From CAVTLG01 sp963802635 (GTDB lineage Bacteria; Chloroflexota; Ktedonobacteria; Ktedonobacterales; Ktedonobacteraceae), in contig CAWDJJ010000001.1 in assembly GCA_963802635.1 (NCBI GenBank), forward strand, positions 1,240,001 to 1,304,000: DNA of 64,000 bases, in the 5' to 3' direction. This document shows positions 18,659 to 28,003 of the stretch, one piece after another; positions within the stretch are counted from its first letter, which is position 1, and the number at the start of each line of letters is the position of its first letter. A program made the position numbers and the translations under genes. The notes under the pieces were generated by a model. The model worked only from the letters and a program-made list of their open reading frames with translations. It was not told where the DNA came from and made no database searches.

Positions 18659-19114
18659 TAGAGTTCCCACCTTTCGTTAACAAGGCTTGCAACATACGTA
18701 CTGAGAAAGTACATGTAACAAAAACACTGTTGCACTCATGCGCCTATTTTTGCAGGCATCATGACTGCCCAAAGCAGGTAGAACGACCATTCACACCACT
18801 GTGAATGATTTCAATGCGCCATAGATGGCATTCTACGCAACACAAGGCATCACTGGATTATAACAAGTGATAAATGCGGTGCGAACACAATAAAAAGGTT
18901 CGACCATAGGAGGTGTCGCGTTAGTTGTAGATGATGATCCTATTGGTGAGCAGCCTCAATGCTCATTTCATCCTCCTTGAAGAAATTGATGGAAAAGCGT
19001 TTTCGCGCTCTACTATGAGCATACTCGACCGCGCATAGTTTGTCAAGTCAATGCTCATCGTTGCAGGCGTTGAGCTTGACTGTGAGCAGGAATAGATCAT
19101 AGCATGGTGTCGTA
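18659..19114. other. satP upstream region
   Basis: It contains the 8-codon frame above and a LacI-type near-palindrome GAAAAGCGTTTTC at 18992-19004, which may be a third operator for the acetate genes. No larger gene is supportable. Confidence 0.4.
18940..18966 (-). CDS. Possible 8-codon leader peptide upstream of satP
   Basis: ATG at 18966 sits 5 nt behind AAGGAGG (18972-18978) and reads MSIEAAHQ before a stop at 18940. It lies about 280 bp upstream of satP, on the same strand. The strong ribosome-binding site is striking for so short a frame. It could be a regulatory leader or the stub of a lost gene. Confidence 0.3.
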   Translation of the reverse strand: MSIEAAHQ

Positions 19115-19204
19115 TTGGTAACTTCTCAAAATGAAGTTACCAATGAAATACCAGAGCGTACGGAAAAACACAAAGCTCTATCAGGAAAGAGGAGCACATA
19201 CGTG

Positions 19205-20143
19205 ATGTCTACACAAACTATTCAGACCATACGTGTCTACAATTATGGAGGGCCGGAAGAACTCAAGCTGGAGCAGGTGCCACGTCCCGTGCCACAAGCT
19301 GGCGAGGTGTTGGTTCGCGTGCATGCAGCCGGAGTCAATCCGGTAGATTGGAAAATTCGTCAAGGGTTACTAAAAGACTTTCGTCCCATGCAATTTCCCT
19401 ATACGCCCGGATCTGATATTGCCGGAGTTGTGGAGGAGGTTGGCCCTGGTGTGACTGCATTCCAGCAAGGACAGGCCGTTTTTGGACAGGGTTCCAGGGG
19501 CGCATACGCCGAATACACGCTAGCTTCCATAGAAGCACTTGCCCCCAAGCCTCAGAAGCTGAGTTTTGATGAAGCGGCCACGATACCCATCGGTGCCACC
19601 ACTGCCTGGCAGGGACTCTTCGACCATGGCGGACTCCAAACGGGTCAGCGCGCCCTCATCCAGGGCGCTGCTGGAGGAGTCGGTATGTTCGCAGTGCAGT
19701 TTGCCAAGTGGAAGGGTGCCTACGTAATCGGCACAACCTCAAGTACCAATGTTGACTTTGTACGCTCGTTAGGCGCAGAAGCGGTGATTGACTATACATC
19801 TGTCAGCGTAGAAAGGGTCATTCGCGACGTAGACCTTGTACTGGACACAGTGGGCGGCAAGGTGCTTGAATATTCATTGCAGGCATTGAAGCGCGGAGGA
19901 ACGCTCGTCACCATCGCCGGTCAGCCTCCAGCCGAGAAAGCGCAGGAGCGTGGCGTACATGTTGTCGCGTTTTCGGCGCGTGTCTCCAGTGAACTCTTGC
20001 GTACTTTTGCGCGCTTGATAGATGAGGGACAGCTAAAAGTTGCCGTAGCGCAGGTCTTTCCTTTGCGTGAAGCTCCACAGGCCCATGCATTGAGCCAGCG
20101 TGGTCATGGACGTGGACGCATTGTGCTACATATCGCAGACTGA
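19205..20143 (+). CDS. Zinc-independent quinone oxidoreductase-like medium-chain dehydrogenase
   Basis: 312 residues from the ATG at 19205; a GTG three bases earlier is equally possible given GAGGAG upstream. The GroES-like N-terminal half (YNYGGPEELKLEQVPRP, AAGVNPVDWKIRQG) precedes a Rossmann NADP-binding core (IQGAAGGVGMFAVQFAK). No structural zinc cysteines are present, which fits quinone oxidoreductase-type enzymes. The substrate is not readable. It runs alone, rightward, divergent from satP. Confidence 0.85.
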   Translation: MSTQTIQTIRVYNYGGPEELKLEQVPRPVPQAGEVLVRVHAAGVNPVDWKIRQGLLKDFRPMQFPYTPGSDIAGVVEEVGPGVTAFQQGQAVFGQGSRGAYAEYTLASIEALAPKPQKLSFDEAATIPIGATTAWQGLFDHGGLQTGQRALIQGAAGGVGMFAVQFAKWKGAYVIGTTSSTNVDFVRSLGAEAVIDYTSVSVERVIRDVDLVLDTVGGKVLEYSLQALKRGGTLVTIAGQPPAEKAQERGVHVVAFSARVSSELLRTFARLIDEGQLKVAVAQVFPLREAPQAHALSQRGHGRGRIVLHIAD

Positions 20144-20150
20144 CTCATAA

Positions 20151-20178
20151 CCCATATGCATTCAGAAACGCGTTAGAA
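20151..20178. repeat. Partial copy of the ATTGCC...TATGGG palindromic element
   Basis: ACCCATATGCATTCAGAAACGC matches one end of the elements at 30011-30090 and 50461-50607. The other end is missing. Confidence 0.5.
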
Positions 20179-20192
20179 ACAAAACTCGCTCA

Positions 20193-21749
20193 TCACAGCC
20201 CATCGCCATCAATGCTCAGTGCCATGCTGCTCTCAGGTAGCATCGGTGTGGGCATGGTGATGGGCATTGGAGTACTTTCAGTGGTATGAACATAGCGCGA
20301 CATCATCAGAGCCAGTAGCGGGAACGCTGCACAGTAAAAATAAGACGGCAGACTACGCCAGGCAAAGAATAATGGAATGACGGCCAGAAGCATAGCAGCT
20401 TCAGGACATTTACGACAATTGCGCCAGTAGTACAGGAGCAAAACTGCATAGAAGCTGCCTTCCAGCAATGTATAGAACCATTCGGGCAGATAAGGTATAA
20501 GATGACCAATACTTAAATTGATCAGCCCTGTACCCAACGGGAACATTGGGTCCGCCACTGGAGCCATCACACCAGACAGCCAGGCATGTGGATTCCATAA
20601 GATAAAGGGGAGATTAACGAGCAGGCCGATAACGCCAGCCAGCAGCAGTCGTCCTACAGCCTCTCGTAGATTGTACTGACGCCAGAGCATCAAAAAGTAG
20701 AAAGGCGCAAAGTACCAAGCAATTTGCTTACTAGCTAGCGCCAGACCAAAGAAGAGCACCGACCACCAGCGCTGTCTGCTATACAGCCAGGTCAGGGCCA
20801 CAAAAAGCGTATACAGCATATCTAACGTCTCACCAGCCGTTGCCGTCCACAGCGCAATATTAGCGAAAGCCAGCAAGAGTATCCATGGTCGTAGCTCGCG
20901 CCGGGCCAGCTTCCAGGCCACCCCGATCAACACCAGATGACTCAACAAATAGACGGGGAGTACATTATGATCGTTGACGAGGACAAGTGGTACGAGCGTC
21001 AAAAAGGAGAACGCCGGATAGCTTACCTTCGACTCAAATTCCACCCATTTCCCAGTTTTGAGATCATCATTGAGTACTTTGTCCAGCTCCGCGCTCGTAG
21101 GATAATCCAGCATGCCTTTGAATTGACCCAGGCGTAACGGCGTAGTCCAGTCCTCATGGTGTTGGGCCACGCTACTCAGTGCCGGGTGGCTGTATGGATC
21201 TTCCCCTTTCAGAAGCAGCACTGCCGCATTGGTATCAAACACCGTACCATCATTGGAAAATTGGAGCGGCGCAAAACATTTACTGATACTTATACAACAG
21301 ATAACCACGCCAGCGCAGGCCAGAGCTATACTCATGACCAACATCATATACTGCCAACGCGTTGGGCTTACATGCTTCATCTGCTGCTGTGACCTGACGG
21401 AACGAAATGCCATCCAGAGCGCGAGAAAGCTCCCCACAATCAGTAAAATGGGGACAATGATACAGATAGCTTTGAGAAAAGCACTAAAATCATTATAAGA
21501 ACTATTTTTAATGGTTTGTAACACTGAATAGACTATTTCGTTCAAACATTGTAAAAGCAGTGCCAGAGCCACCCAGCATGCTCTGCGCTGTATATCCCGC
21601 AACTGCGCTCCGGCAGGTGATGTATCGCGGCTAAAAAAGAGTGCAGACACCAAGGTGAGCCACATAGCCATGCGCACTTTTCGTCTGCTCTTCTGCCCAC
21701 TCTGTGCATTCTTCTCCTGAATAGTTGACATACGCATCTTTTCTCTCAT
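20193..21749 (-). CDS. Polytopic membrane protein, GT-C/GT87-like
   Basis: Up to 518 residues; starts at 21749 or at internal methionines within the first 10 codons are possible, none with a strong ribosome-binding site. There are about ten hydrophobic segments from residue 58 on. A polar extracytoplasmic loop with EDPYSHPAL sits after the fourth. FGLALASKQIAWYFAPFYF and WNPHAWL resemble polyprenol-phosphate mannosyltransferases and other GT-C enzymes of the DUF2029/GT87 group. A role in building envelope glycans is likely but the sugar is unknown. The C-terminal tail is Pro/Met-rich. Confidence 0.65.
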   Translation of the reverse strand: MREKMRMSTIQEKNAQSGQKSRRKVRMAMWLTLVSALFFSRDTSPAGAQLRDIQRRACWVALALLLQCLNEIVYSVLQTIKNSSYNDFSAFLKAICIIVPILLIVGSFLALWMAFRSVRSQQQMKHVSPTRWQYMMLVMSIALACAGVVICCISISKCFAPLQFSNDGTVFDTNAAVLLLKGEDPYSHPALSSVAQHHEDWTTPLRLGQFKGMLDYPTSAELDKVLNDDLKTGKWVEFESKVSYPAFSFLTLVPLVLVNDHNVLPVYLLSHLVLIGVAWKLARRELRPWILLLAFANIALWTATAGETLDMLYTLFVALTWLYSRQRWWSVLFFGLALASKQIAWYFAPFYFLMLWRQYNLREAVGRLLLAGVIGLLVNLPFILWNPHAWLSGVMAPVADPMFPLGTGLINLSIGHLIPYLPEWFYTLLEGSFYAVLLLYYWRNCRKCPEAAMLLAVIPLFFAWRSLPSYFYCAAFPLLALMMSRYVHTTESTPMPITMPTPMLPESSMALSIDGDGL

Positions 21750-21905
21750 ATGTTACATGTAATTTCGACCAGACCCGTCATCACGAAGTCCATTCACAAC
21801 CCACACCACTACCAAGTATAAGATAATACTTTTTCATTATACGAGAAAATTTAGCATATAGTTCGATGGTTTGCCACTATTTCACAGATTATATGGGCTA
21901 CTCTA

Positions 21906-22716
21906 CTACTTGATCTCTATAACAATCGGTAACGCAGAATAGCCATCAACCGTCACCTTCTGGTTGTTACCATCGACATAGAGGCCAGTTGAGGCACCGC
22001 CGTCCAGATTGAGCGCGTTCTGAATATTCAGGTCGGAGGAGACGAGCTGAGCTGCCAGCTCGTCCAGCGAGAACGCCTGACCAGGACTCACGATCAGCAA
22101 GAGGCGTCCCTGCTTATCAGTAGCGATGACACTGCGTCGTCGGCTGGATGCGTCCGCATCAAATTGTGTGCGTTTGCCATTCGCCACCAACATCGGCCAT
22201 GACTGCGTGGCCTGCTGCAACTGGTCCGTCGTCGCATTATACGGCTGTAAGTTCAATGAGCGCAATGAGAACATTTCCCTGCGTATCAACGGAGAACATG
22301 CCGCCAGACGGGCCATAGGAGGTGCCATAGCTCTGTCCGTTGGAAACAACCAGCGCGGCGCTGGTGTCGTTCGAAAGAAAATAGCCAGCGTTGATAATCG
22401 CCAGCGCATGCGTTTGTTGCATCCACTCACTCAACGTCAACGGATCATCCGGCTGATAGCCAACAGTAATATGAAAATGAGGCAGGTCGAAACGCGCGAT
22501 GGTCACGATATCCTCATCCCCGCTCGAACTCTTCCATTGCTCTGTGCGGATCTGGACACCTGAAGACGCTTGCTTCCAGGTGTTGAACGTCGGGGCTGGT
22601 GTTGCCAGGCTCAGAGTCGGACCCGTCGAGTCACCAGGAAACAGATCACAGCCAGCCAGCAGTAGTAGTAAGAGACAGCATACAAGCGGGAAGCTCAGGT
22701 TCGTTCCTTTCACCAT
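21906..22716 (-). pseudogene. Phosphodiester glycosidase (NAGPA-like) lipoprotein, reading frame interrupted
   Basis: The first frame starts MVKGTNLSFPLVCCLLLLLLAGC, a lipoprotein signal, and reads the N-terminal NAGPA-like half (QPDDPLTLSEWMQQTHALAIINAGYF, YGPSGGMFSVDTQGNV) before stopping at 22237. One base over, the other frame reads SLRSLNLQPYNATTDQL through QSWPMLVANGKRTQFD to DKQGRLLLIVS and the family motif NALNLDGGASTGLYVDG, ending at 21906. One surplus base near 22255-22265 explains the break. The family acts on phosphodiester-linked sugars outside the cell; the substrate here is unknown. Confidence 0.75.
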
Positions 22717-22735
22717 CACACCATTTCTTCACACA

Positions 22736-23539
22736 CTATTTATCCCAGGCAGCCGCTTCGATAGCGGACATCGTACCTTTAAATTCCATTGCCAGCTTCA
22801 AGGCAGCATCATGTGCGGCATTCTCCGTTGCGTCATCCAGGGGAAGCAGTTCTACCTTGCCATAGCGGCGCTCCAGAGCGCGCTGGATCAGCAAGTCAGT
22901 AAACCAGGGATTCTTCGGTAAAAGCGGACCGTGCAGGTAGGTGCCAAAGACATTTTTATACATAGCACCTTCGACACTATCTTTACCATTGTTACCCCAA
23001 CCAGCCAGTACTTTGCCCAGAGGTTGCGTCTTCGAGCCAAGATAGGTACGTCCACTATGATTTTCATAGCCAACCAGTACCTTTGTTCCCGTTTCTGGAA
23101 ACGTGCATTCGAGCGCCATATGCGTCATGAAACGTGTCCTACCACCTTCGGTATGCAGGTCGAACAGACCCGCACCCTTTAATTCTGGTCCCTGATATGG
23201 CTTATAATAATGCCCCAACAACTGATAACCAGCACACACGCTCAGAAAGACGTTACCAGACTCGGCAGCCTCGCGCAATGATGGAGCCTTGGCCTGAATA
23301 TCTTTGGAGGCAATCTCCATTTCGCGGTCAGCTCCGCCATGAAACAGGATTAAATCGTAGGCAGTGAAATCAGGGGTCTGTTTCACAAAAATCTGCTCGA
23401 CCTTGGTGGCAATGCCCCGCCACTTACAGCGCTTCTCTATCGAGAAGAGATTGCCACGATCAGCCGCTACACTCATTAAGGTCGGATAGAGATGACCGAT
23501 CTTGAGTACCATGCCTGTATCCTGGATGCTTTTTGCCAT
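22736..23539 (-). CDS. gatD: Lipid II isoglutaminyl synthase, glutaminase subunit
   Basis: 267 residues; ATG at 23539 with GAGGAATAG upstream, 5 nt beyond the murT stop. A class I glutamine amidotransferase of the CobB/CobQ type: LILFHGGADREMEIA, the nucleophile in FLSVCAGYQLLG, and a histidine in GTYLHGPLL. It supplies ammonia to MurT, which amidates D-glutamate of lipid II. The two genes form a tight operon, murT first, as in Gram-positive bacteria. It is intact. Confidence 0.92.
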   Translation of the reverse strand: MAKSIQDTGMVLKIGHLYPTLMSVAADRGNLFSIEKRCKWRGIATKVEQIFVKQTPDFTAYDLILFHGGADREMEIASKDIQAKAPSLREAAESGNVFLSVCAGYQLLGHYYKPYQGPELKGAGLFDLHTEGGRTRFMTHMALECTFPETGTKVLVGYENHSGRTYLGSKTQPLGKVLAGWGNNGKDSVEGAMYKNVFGTYLHGPLLPKNPWFTDLLIQRALERRYGKVELLPLDDATENAAHDAALKLAMEFKGTMSAIEAAAWDK

Positions 23540-23544
23540 GCTTT

Positions 23545-24987
23545 CTATTCCTCCCAGAAGTGCTTGACCCAACCACGTTTCTGCATGATGCGACGTAGCT
23601 CATGGGTGGGTGTATAGCTACTCATAATATACAGCGTACCCCCAGGCTCAACCTGTTTGAGCGCAGCATCCAGGGCAGCTTCGCGATCAACCACGAGTTT
23701 GATCTTGTCAACAGGAATTTCGGCATATTTGAGGCGCATCGCCAGCTCTTCCGATTTATTACCACTACACACTGCATCCAGTATATCACCTGCAATATTT
23801 TCCAGATCGACGTCCCACAGCCAGGCGAAATCTTCACCATCTACCACCGTGTGGCTTGCGACCAACAGCAGGTGCTTCTTTCCAGGGTGCTGAGCAATCA
23901 GGCGCAACATCAAGTTAAACGAGGTCGGATTCTTCACAAACGAGAGATAGATAGTCTTATCGCCAGCTTGTATCTTTTCCAGACGCCCAAAGGCCGTGCG
24001 CAAATTCGTGAAAGCAGGCTGGACTTTCTGCATGGGGAAACCAGCCGCCATCGCTGCGCCTATGGCTGCCGTGGCATTGTAGACATTGTGCAAACCCGGT
24101 AGTGGGATCTCTAGCTTCATCTCTCCCTGAGGCGTGCGCAACTTGATGTGCGACGGCCCTTCGCCATCACTGGCAAGCGCAACCGAGGTGGCCGCGATAT
24201 CGAGATTTGGCAATGTATAGCCACACGCGGGACAACGATAGATACCCAGGTGCGACATGTAGGCCACCTCGTAGACAAAGTCACTGTCGCAATGGATACA
24301 GCGGACGATGTCTGCAGACTGCTCCGGGACAGGGGTGCCAACTTCTTTGGTCTCTAGACCGAAGAATAAGCGCTTCGCTTTAGCATTAATGCCAAAATTG
24401 GCGACCTGCGGATCATTGCCATTGAGCAGGATCGTAGCCGACTCAGGCAAGTTTTCCAGCATCTTATTCAGTGCCCGCCCCACCGCGTACAGCTCACCAT
24501 AGCGATCCAACTGGTCGCGGAAGATATTAGTAATCACCACGACATCAGGCTGAATTTCTGGCACTGCCAGGGGGATTGTCCCTTCGTCGATTTCGAAGAG
24601 CAGCACATCGCTGTCCAAACGCCCAAAGACGTCCGCGAAGTTGACTGCGACCGAGGTAACGCCTTGCAGCATATTTGAGCCTGTGCGGTTCTGCGACACA
24701 CGCTGCCCACCAGCATCAGCTATCGCTGCGGTCATACGTGCAGTGGTGGTCTTGCCGTTACTACCCGTAATCACTATTTTCTTCGCCTTGCTGGCTCCTA
24801 CCACCGATTTGAGGACGTTGGGATCAATGCGGCGAGCAATCATCCCGGGAAGACTCGTGCCGCCTCCGATGTGGAAGAAGCGTCCAGATGCACCAGCTAA
24901 CTTGCCAGCGGATATAGCGAAAGCCAGGCGAGCTTTGCCTAAACCCTTTGGTGCCGCGCTGTCATTGTTGAAATTCTCTGTTAGCAT
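23545..24987 (-). CDS. murT: Lipid II isoglutaminyl synthase, Mur ligase-like subunit
   Basis: 480 residues. The Mur ligase ATP motif KIVITGSNGKTTTARM lies near residue 70, and NRTGSNMLQGV follows. A zinc-ribbon insert typical of MurT carries two CxxC pairs (CIHCDSD and CPACGY, about residues 225-255). The C-terminal DUF1727-like region reads YIMSSYTPTHELRRI. With GatD it turns D-glutamate of lipid II into D-isoglutamine. This suggests a monoderm-type wall. Complete, first gene of the pair. Confidence 0.93.
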   Translation of the reverse strand: MLTENFNNDSAAPKGLGKARLAFAISAGKLAGASGRFFHIGGGTSLPGMIARRIDPNVLKSVVGASKAKKIVITGSNGKTTTARMTAAIADAGGQRVSQNRTGSNMLQGVTSVAVNFADVFGRLDSDVLLFEIDEGTIPLAVPEIQPDVVVITNIFRDQLDRYGELYAVGRALNKMLENLPESATILLNGNDPQVANFGINAKAKRLFFGLETKEVGTPVPEQSADIVRCIHCDSDFVYEVAYMSHLGIYRCPACGYTLPNLDIAATSVALASDGEGPSHIKLRTPQGEMKLEIPLPGLHNVYNATAAIGAAMAAGFPMQKVQPAFTNLRTAFGRLEKIQAGDKTIYLSFVKNPTSFNLMLRLIAQHPGKKHLLLVASHTVVDGEDFAWLWDVDLENIAGDILDAVCSGNKSEELAMRLKYAEIPVDKIKLVVDREAALDAALKQVEPGGTLYIMSSYTPTHELRRIMQKRGWVKHFWEE

Positions 24988-25292
24988 AGAAACCTATCCA
25001 TACCCTGACTAAAAATGCTGCAAGGCGTCCCTGGAGAAGTTCCCCCCGTGGATCACGCCGCCGATAAGGCGTACTTTCTGGTCTTTCCTCTGCTATGGGT
25101 ACGCCGTTTGAAGTATAACAAACATGAGTAGAGTGGGCAAGTGAATTAGGTACATTGTCCGCCGTAGGAACCAATAGGGAGCGCACGCTCTGATAACCCG
25201 CCACGCCTTTATTCAGGCCATAGACACGCTAGCGCGCCATACTTATTAATGAGTAGATACAGAGCAGGGATTATTGGATCTCGCATATCTCA
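24988..25292. other. Intergenic stretch upstream of murT
   Basis: About 300 bp. I see no gene; it probably holds the murT-gatD promoter, but no paired -35/-10 stands out. Confidence 0.4.
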
Positions 25293-25919
25293 TCAAACAT
25301 CTTCTTGTTCGTCTGCTGGCTCGATCATCTCTAACGAGAAAGACAGACGTTTTTCGATGGGGATGGAGAGCCGTCGATAGATCTCGGATACACGGATGGT
25401 GACGTTCAGGCTTACCAGCGTGAAATGTTCTTCATGTCCGTATTCCTGGTAATCCCAACCGGAAGTAGTGCGACTAATGACCTCAATATGTTGCACATAC
25501 TGGCTGATAAGCACAATCTCTTGAATACTTGGCTTTGCCTGATACTGCAACAACTTATAGGTTCGGTCCCTGGCCTCAGTGCTTTTTGAAAGCACTTCAA
25601 CGACGATCCGTGGTGAGTCGAGGAAAAAGGCTTCACCCTGATCGGCTTGCTCGCAGGTCACTACCACATCTGGCATCACGACCACATCAGGGGTGAGTCG
25701 CACGACACGATCAACCATGTAAGTTCGGCACGTGGCATTATCTCCTAACGCATCGTCCAACGCACGCCACGTATTGGCAGAGATTGCTGCATGATTGGCG
25801 CTACTGCCTGCCATCGCGTAGATTACGCCATGATCATACTCTAGCCGCTGATCATTGTTCTGTAACAGTGTGAGGTACTGTGCGATGCTATAGTGTCTTT
25901 TCTCTGGGTTAGCTGCCAA
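25293..25919 (-). CDS. Uma2 family (DUF820) nuclease-fold protein
   Basis: 208 residues. The start appears to be TTG at 25919 with a weak AGGTAGG upstream. PD-(D/E)XK-type Uma2 motifs are visible: YDHGVIYAMAGSS near the N-terminus, MPDVVVTCEQ (catalytic Asp), DSPRIVVEVLSKSTEARDR (catalytic Glu) and KLLQYQ. Such genes are abundant in Cyanobacteria, Chloroflexota and Planctomycetes and their role is unknown. It stands alone between two non-coding gaps. Confidence 0.85.
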   Translation of the reverse strand: MAANPEKRHYSIAQYLTLLQNNDQRLEYDHGVIYAMAGSSANHAAISANTWRALDDALGDNATCRTYMVDRVVRLTPDVVVMPDVVVTCEQADQGEAFFLDSPRIVVEVLSKSTEARDRTYKLLQYQAKPSIQEIVLISQYVQHIEVISRTTSGWDYQEYGHEEHFTLVSLNVTIRVSEIYRRLSIPIEKRLSFSLEMIEPADEQEDV

Positions 25920-26271
25920 GGGAAATCACCTACCTCTCGAAAAAGGTGTCGTTGCAAATCTCTCGTGTAACAACTCAGGTCTGATGAAAGCTCGCGTAGG
26001 GGCCGAGCCAAGACCGTGGTGGGTGTCTGTCAATCCCCTTGGACGAGAAACACGGTCTTGGCGTCCCTTGTGGCGGCCCCATGCCCGTCTCTCCACTACC
26101 TGAGGAGTTACCGTAACTCATATTATATCACTGATGACGAACTGGAGAGTGGTATAGAACGAGTTTCAGCGTTACTGTACTTCTGACAACTTTGAGAGCA
26201 GCTTGCCAGGATCAGCAATGGGTCAGTCCTCTGGACGCCTGACAACATGCATCTGGTTTCTGCTACGCAGA
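25920..26271. other. Intergenic stretch with palindromic repeat
   Basis: No gene seen. It contains the repeat at 25998-26095. Confidence 0.4.
25998..26095. repeat. Interspersed repeat with internal inverted arms
   Basis: It begins GTAGGGGCCGAGCCAAGACC and ends GGCGGCCCC. CCAAGACCGTG is inverted as CACGGTCTTGG about 35 bp on. The outer GTAGGGGC motif links it to the repeats at 626, 3823 and 61040. Confidence 0.55.
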
Positions 26272-27771
26272 TCATAAAGATTTCTGTATTTTCATACCAT
26301 TCTTCAGATGATCGGTAGAATTGATTAATAAAGAGGAGAGACCAGAATAGATGCCAAATCCTCCTTTGCTCATCGAGTTAGCATACATGCGATTGAAATT
26401 TACAGGTGTTTCAGCATCACCTATAACCGAGTTATTGAGCAATCCACCAGAATTAATGACAATGTCAGCCCCCTCTTGCGGTAAGCCAATATCCGCGTCA
26501 TGTTTCATTTGCTCGGCATCAAAATTGTAGGCAAGCATGTCCCTACATGTAGCTGAGGCCGTTATATGGTCAGAACGTAACGTGCTAAAACGCTCATTAG
26601 CCATGTCGACGTCATCCTGGCTATAGTCAACCAGCCTATATTTGATTGATAGTTCCGGGAATTGCTCTCGCGTATCCTTGATGATACGCTCGCCCAGATC
26701 ACCACTGCCGCCAGCGATATCCAGGATTGTCACCTCTTTTTTGCCTTGCTGTACGAGATGTTCAATTACGCTCTGGGTGTAACGGGCTATAGCAGGGTGG
26801 ATGACATTATGATAGGATGCACGGTTGTTATGCAAGAGATGCCAATCTAGATCTTTGCTTTGCCACTGACTATCAGGCTTCTTATCTGGTTTCATTGCAG
26901 TATTATCTTCCTCGAATTGTGTTCCTGATAAAAAAGGTTGTACCTGTCGGATCACTTTTGCCATTGGATCTAGAAAAGGATGTGCATCGATTTGAAAGTA
27001 GTGTGTATTGTCTGTCGTCGTAATCTTCGTGGCTGAAAGGTTTTTCTCTGCTTCTGTATAAAGTATCCTCTCCATGGATTGCAAAGATTTCCCGGCATAT
27101 GACAACTGAAGCGAAGAGAGTTTCAGGAAAGTACGGCTATGGGGAAGGCTTTTGACTTCCTTCCATTGTGCCTGGTTAGTGCTCTGTAAATCTGCTACAC
27201 TTAGTGTCTGCTCAATTATGCTTCGCGTTGCCTTTTCTCCAGTCCAGGTTTGGTTTGATCGTACATGTCCGGCCTCGATACTCGGATCTTTGCTGCCGCT
27301 GATGCTTGGTCCTATGAAAAGTCTGCTCTCTACCTTCTTTTTACTCTCCTGTTCAACCTCTTTTATTGCTTTTTGAGCAAAAAATAGGAATTTGTCGCTT
27401 GTGGAAGTCTCTGCGAATGCAGATGAAGGTCTACCAGCGTCATTGGCTACTTTAGTCAGATAGTGAGAAGCAAAGCTAAATGCTAGTGCTGTGCGTACTC
27501 TGGAACGGCTGTCAGCAGATGTTATTTGGTCGTGGCTCCTAATCAGGTCCATAAGTTTATTGCCGAGTTCAGAGTTGGGGTGTCTTAGTGCCCACTTCAC
27601 TATTCTGAGCGTAAACTTTTCCTCATTCAAGAGTTGAATGTATCCACCTTCGCGGAAAACCAGCGACATTTCCTGCTTGAGCTGGTTTATAGCTTGCTCA
27701 CTGATTGGCTCTCGTGTTGATTCTCCGACTTCGCCTGCTGTTTCCCTGGAACCAGCCCGCCGCCGTTTCAT
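26272..27771 (-). CDS. Large protein with C-terminal SAM-dependent methyltransferase domain
   Basis: 499 residues as read from ATG 27771, which has no clear ribosome-binding site. About residues 1-290 are helical and charged with no recognised fold. Residues about 340-470 are a class I methyltransferase: VTILDIAGGSGDLGERI is motif I, YRLVDYSQDDVDMANERF the acidic loop, and GADIVINSGGLLNN a motif IV-like strand. The substrate is unknown. The true N-terminus may lie in the overlapping upstream frame (27698-28003), which would need a frame change. The region is more AT-rich than its neighbours. Confidence 0.7.
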   Translation of the reverse strand: MKRRRAGSRETAGEVGESTREPISEQAINQLKQEMSLVFREGGYIQLLNEEKFTLRIVKWALRHPNSELGNKLMDLIRSHDQITSADSRSRVRTALAFSFASHYLTKVANDAGRPSSAFAETSTSDKFLFFAQKAIKEVEQESKKKVESRLFIGPSISGSKDPSIEAGHVRSNQTWTGEKATRSIIEQTLSVADLQSTNQAQWKEVKSLPHSRTFLKLSSLQLSYAGKSLQSMERILYTEAEKNLSATKITTTDNTHYFQIDAHPFLDPMAKVIRQVQPFLSGTQFEEDNTAMKPDKKPDSQWQSKDLDWHLLHNNRASYHNVIHPAIARYTQSVIEHLVQQGKKEVTILDIAGGSGDLGERIIKDTREQFPELSIKYRLVDYSQDDVDMANERFSTLRSDHITASATCRDMLAYNFDAEQMKHDADIGLPQEGADIVINSGGLLNNSVIGDAETPVNFNRMYANSMSKGGFGIYSGLSSLLINSTDHLKNGMKIQKSL

Positions 27772-28003
27772 TAAAGCATTTCTTATGCGTTCCAGCGTTG
27801 AATTCTGTAGAAGGCGAAGAGGAAGTTTCTTTTTTATCAGAGCGCGAATTTTCCCCTGTCGAGGCAGGTCGCTGAGGTTTATCTCCTACGAAAGCGCTAC
27901 GTGATCGCATGACGTCGGAGAGTGCAGAGGGAGGCGTTCCCGTCTCGGTAGGTGGATGAGAGCTTTCCATATGATGGCGTTGAGAACCGGACTTGTTTCC
28001 CAT
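27698..28003 (-). CDS. Hydrophilic ORF overlapping the methyltransferase gene
   Basis: 101 residues starting at 28003 with GGAG 8 nt upstream. It is disordered and polar (SSHPPTETGTPPSALSDVM, SDKKETSSSPSTEF) and overlaps the next gene by 74 bp in another frame. It may be the original N-terminus of that protein, split by a one-base insertion near 27750, or a remnant. A third frame at 27886-28149 is also open, which suggests decay. Confidence 0.35.
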   Translation of the reverse strand: MGNKSGSQRHHMESSHPPTETGTPPSALSDVMRSRSAFVGDKPQRPASTGENSRSDKKETSSSPSTEFNAGTHKKCFNETAAGWFQGNSRRSRRINTRANQ

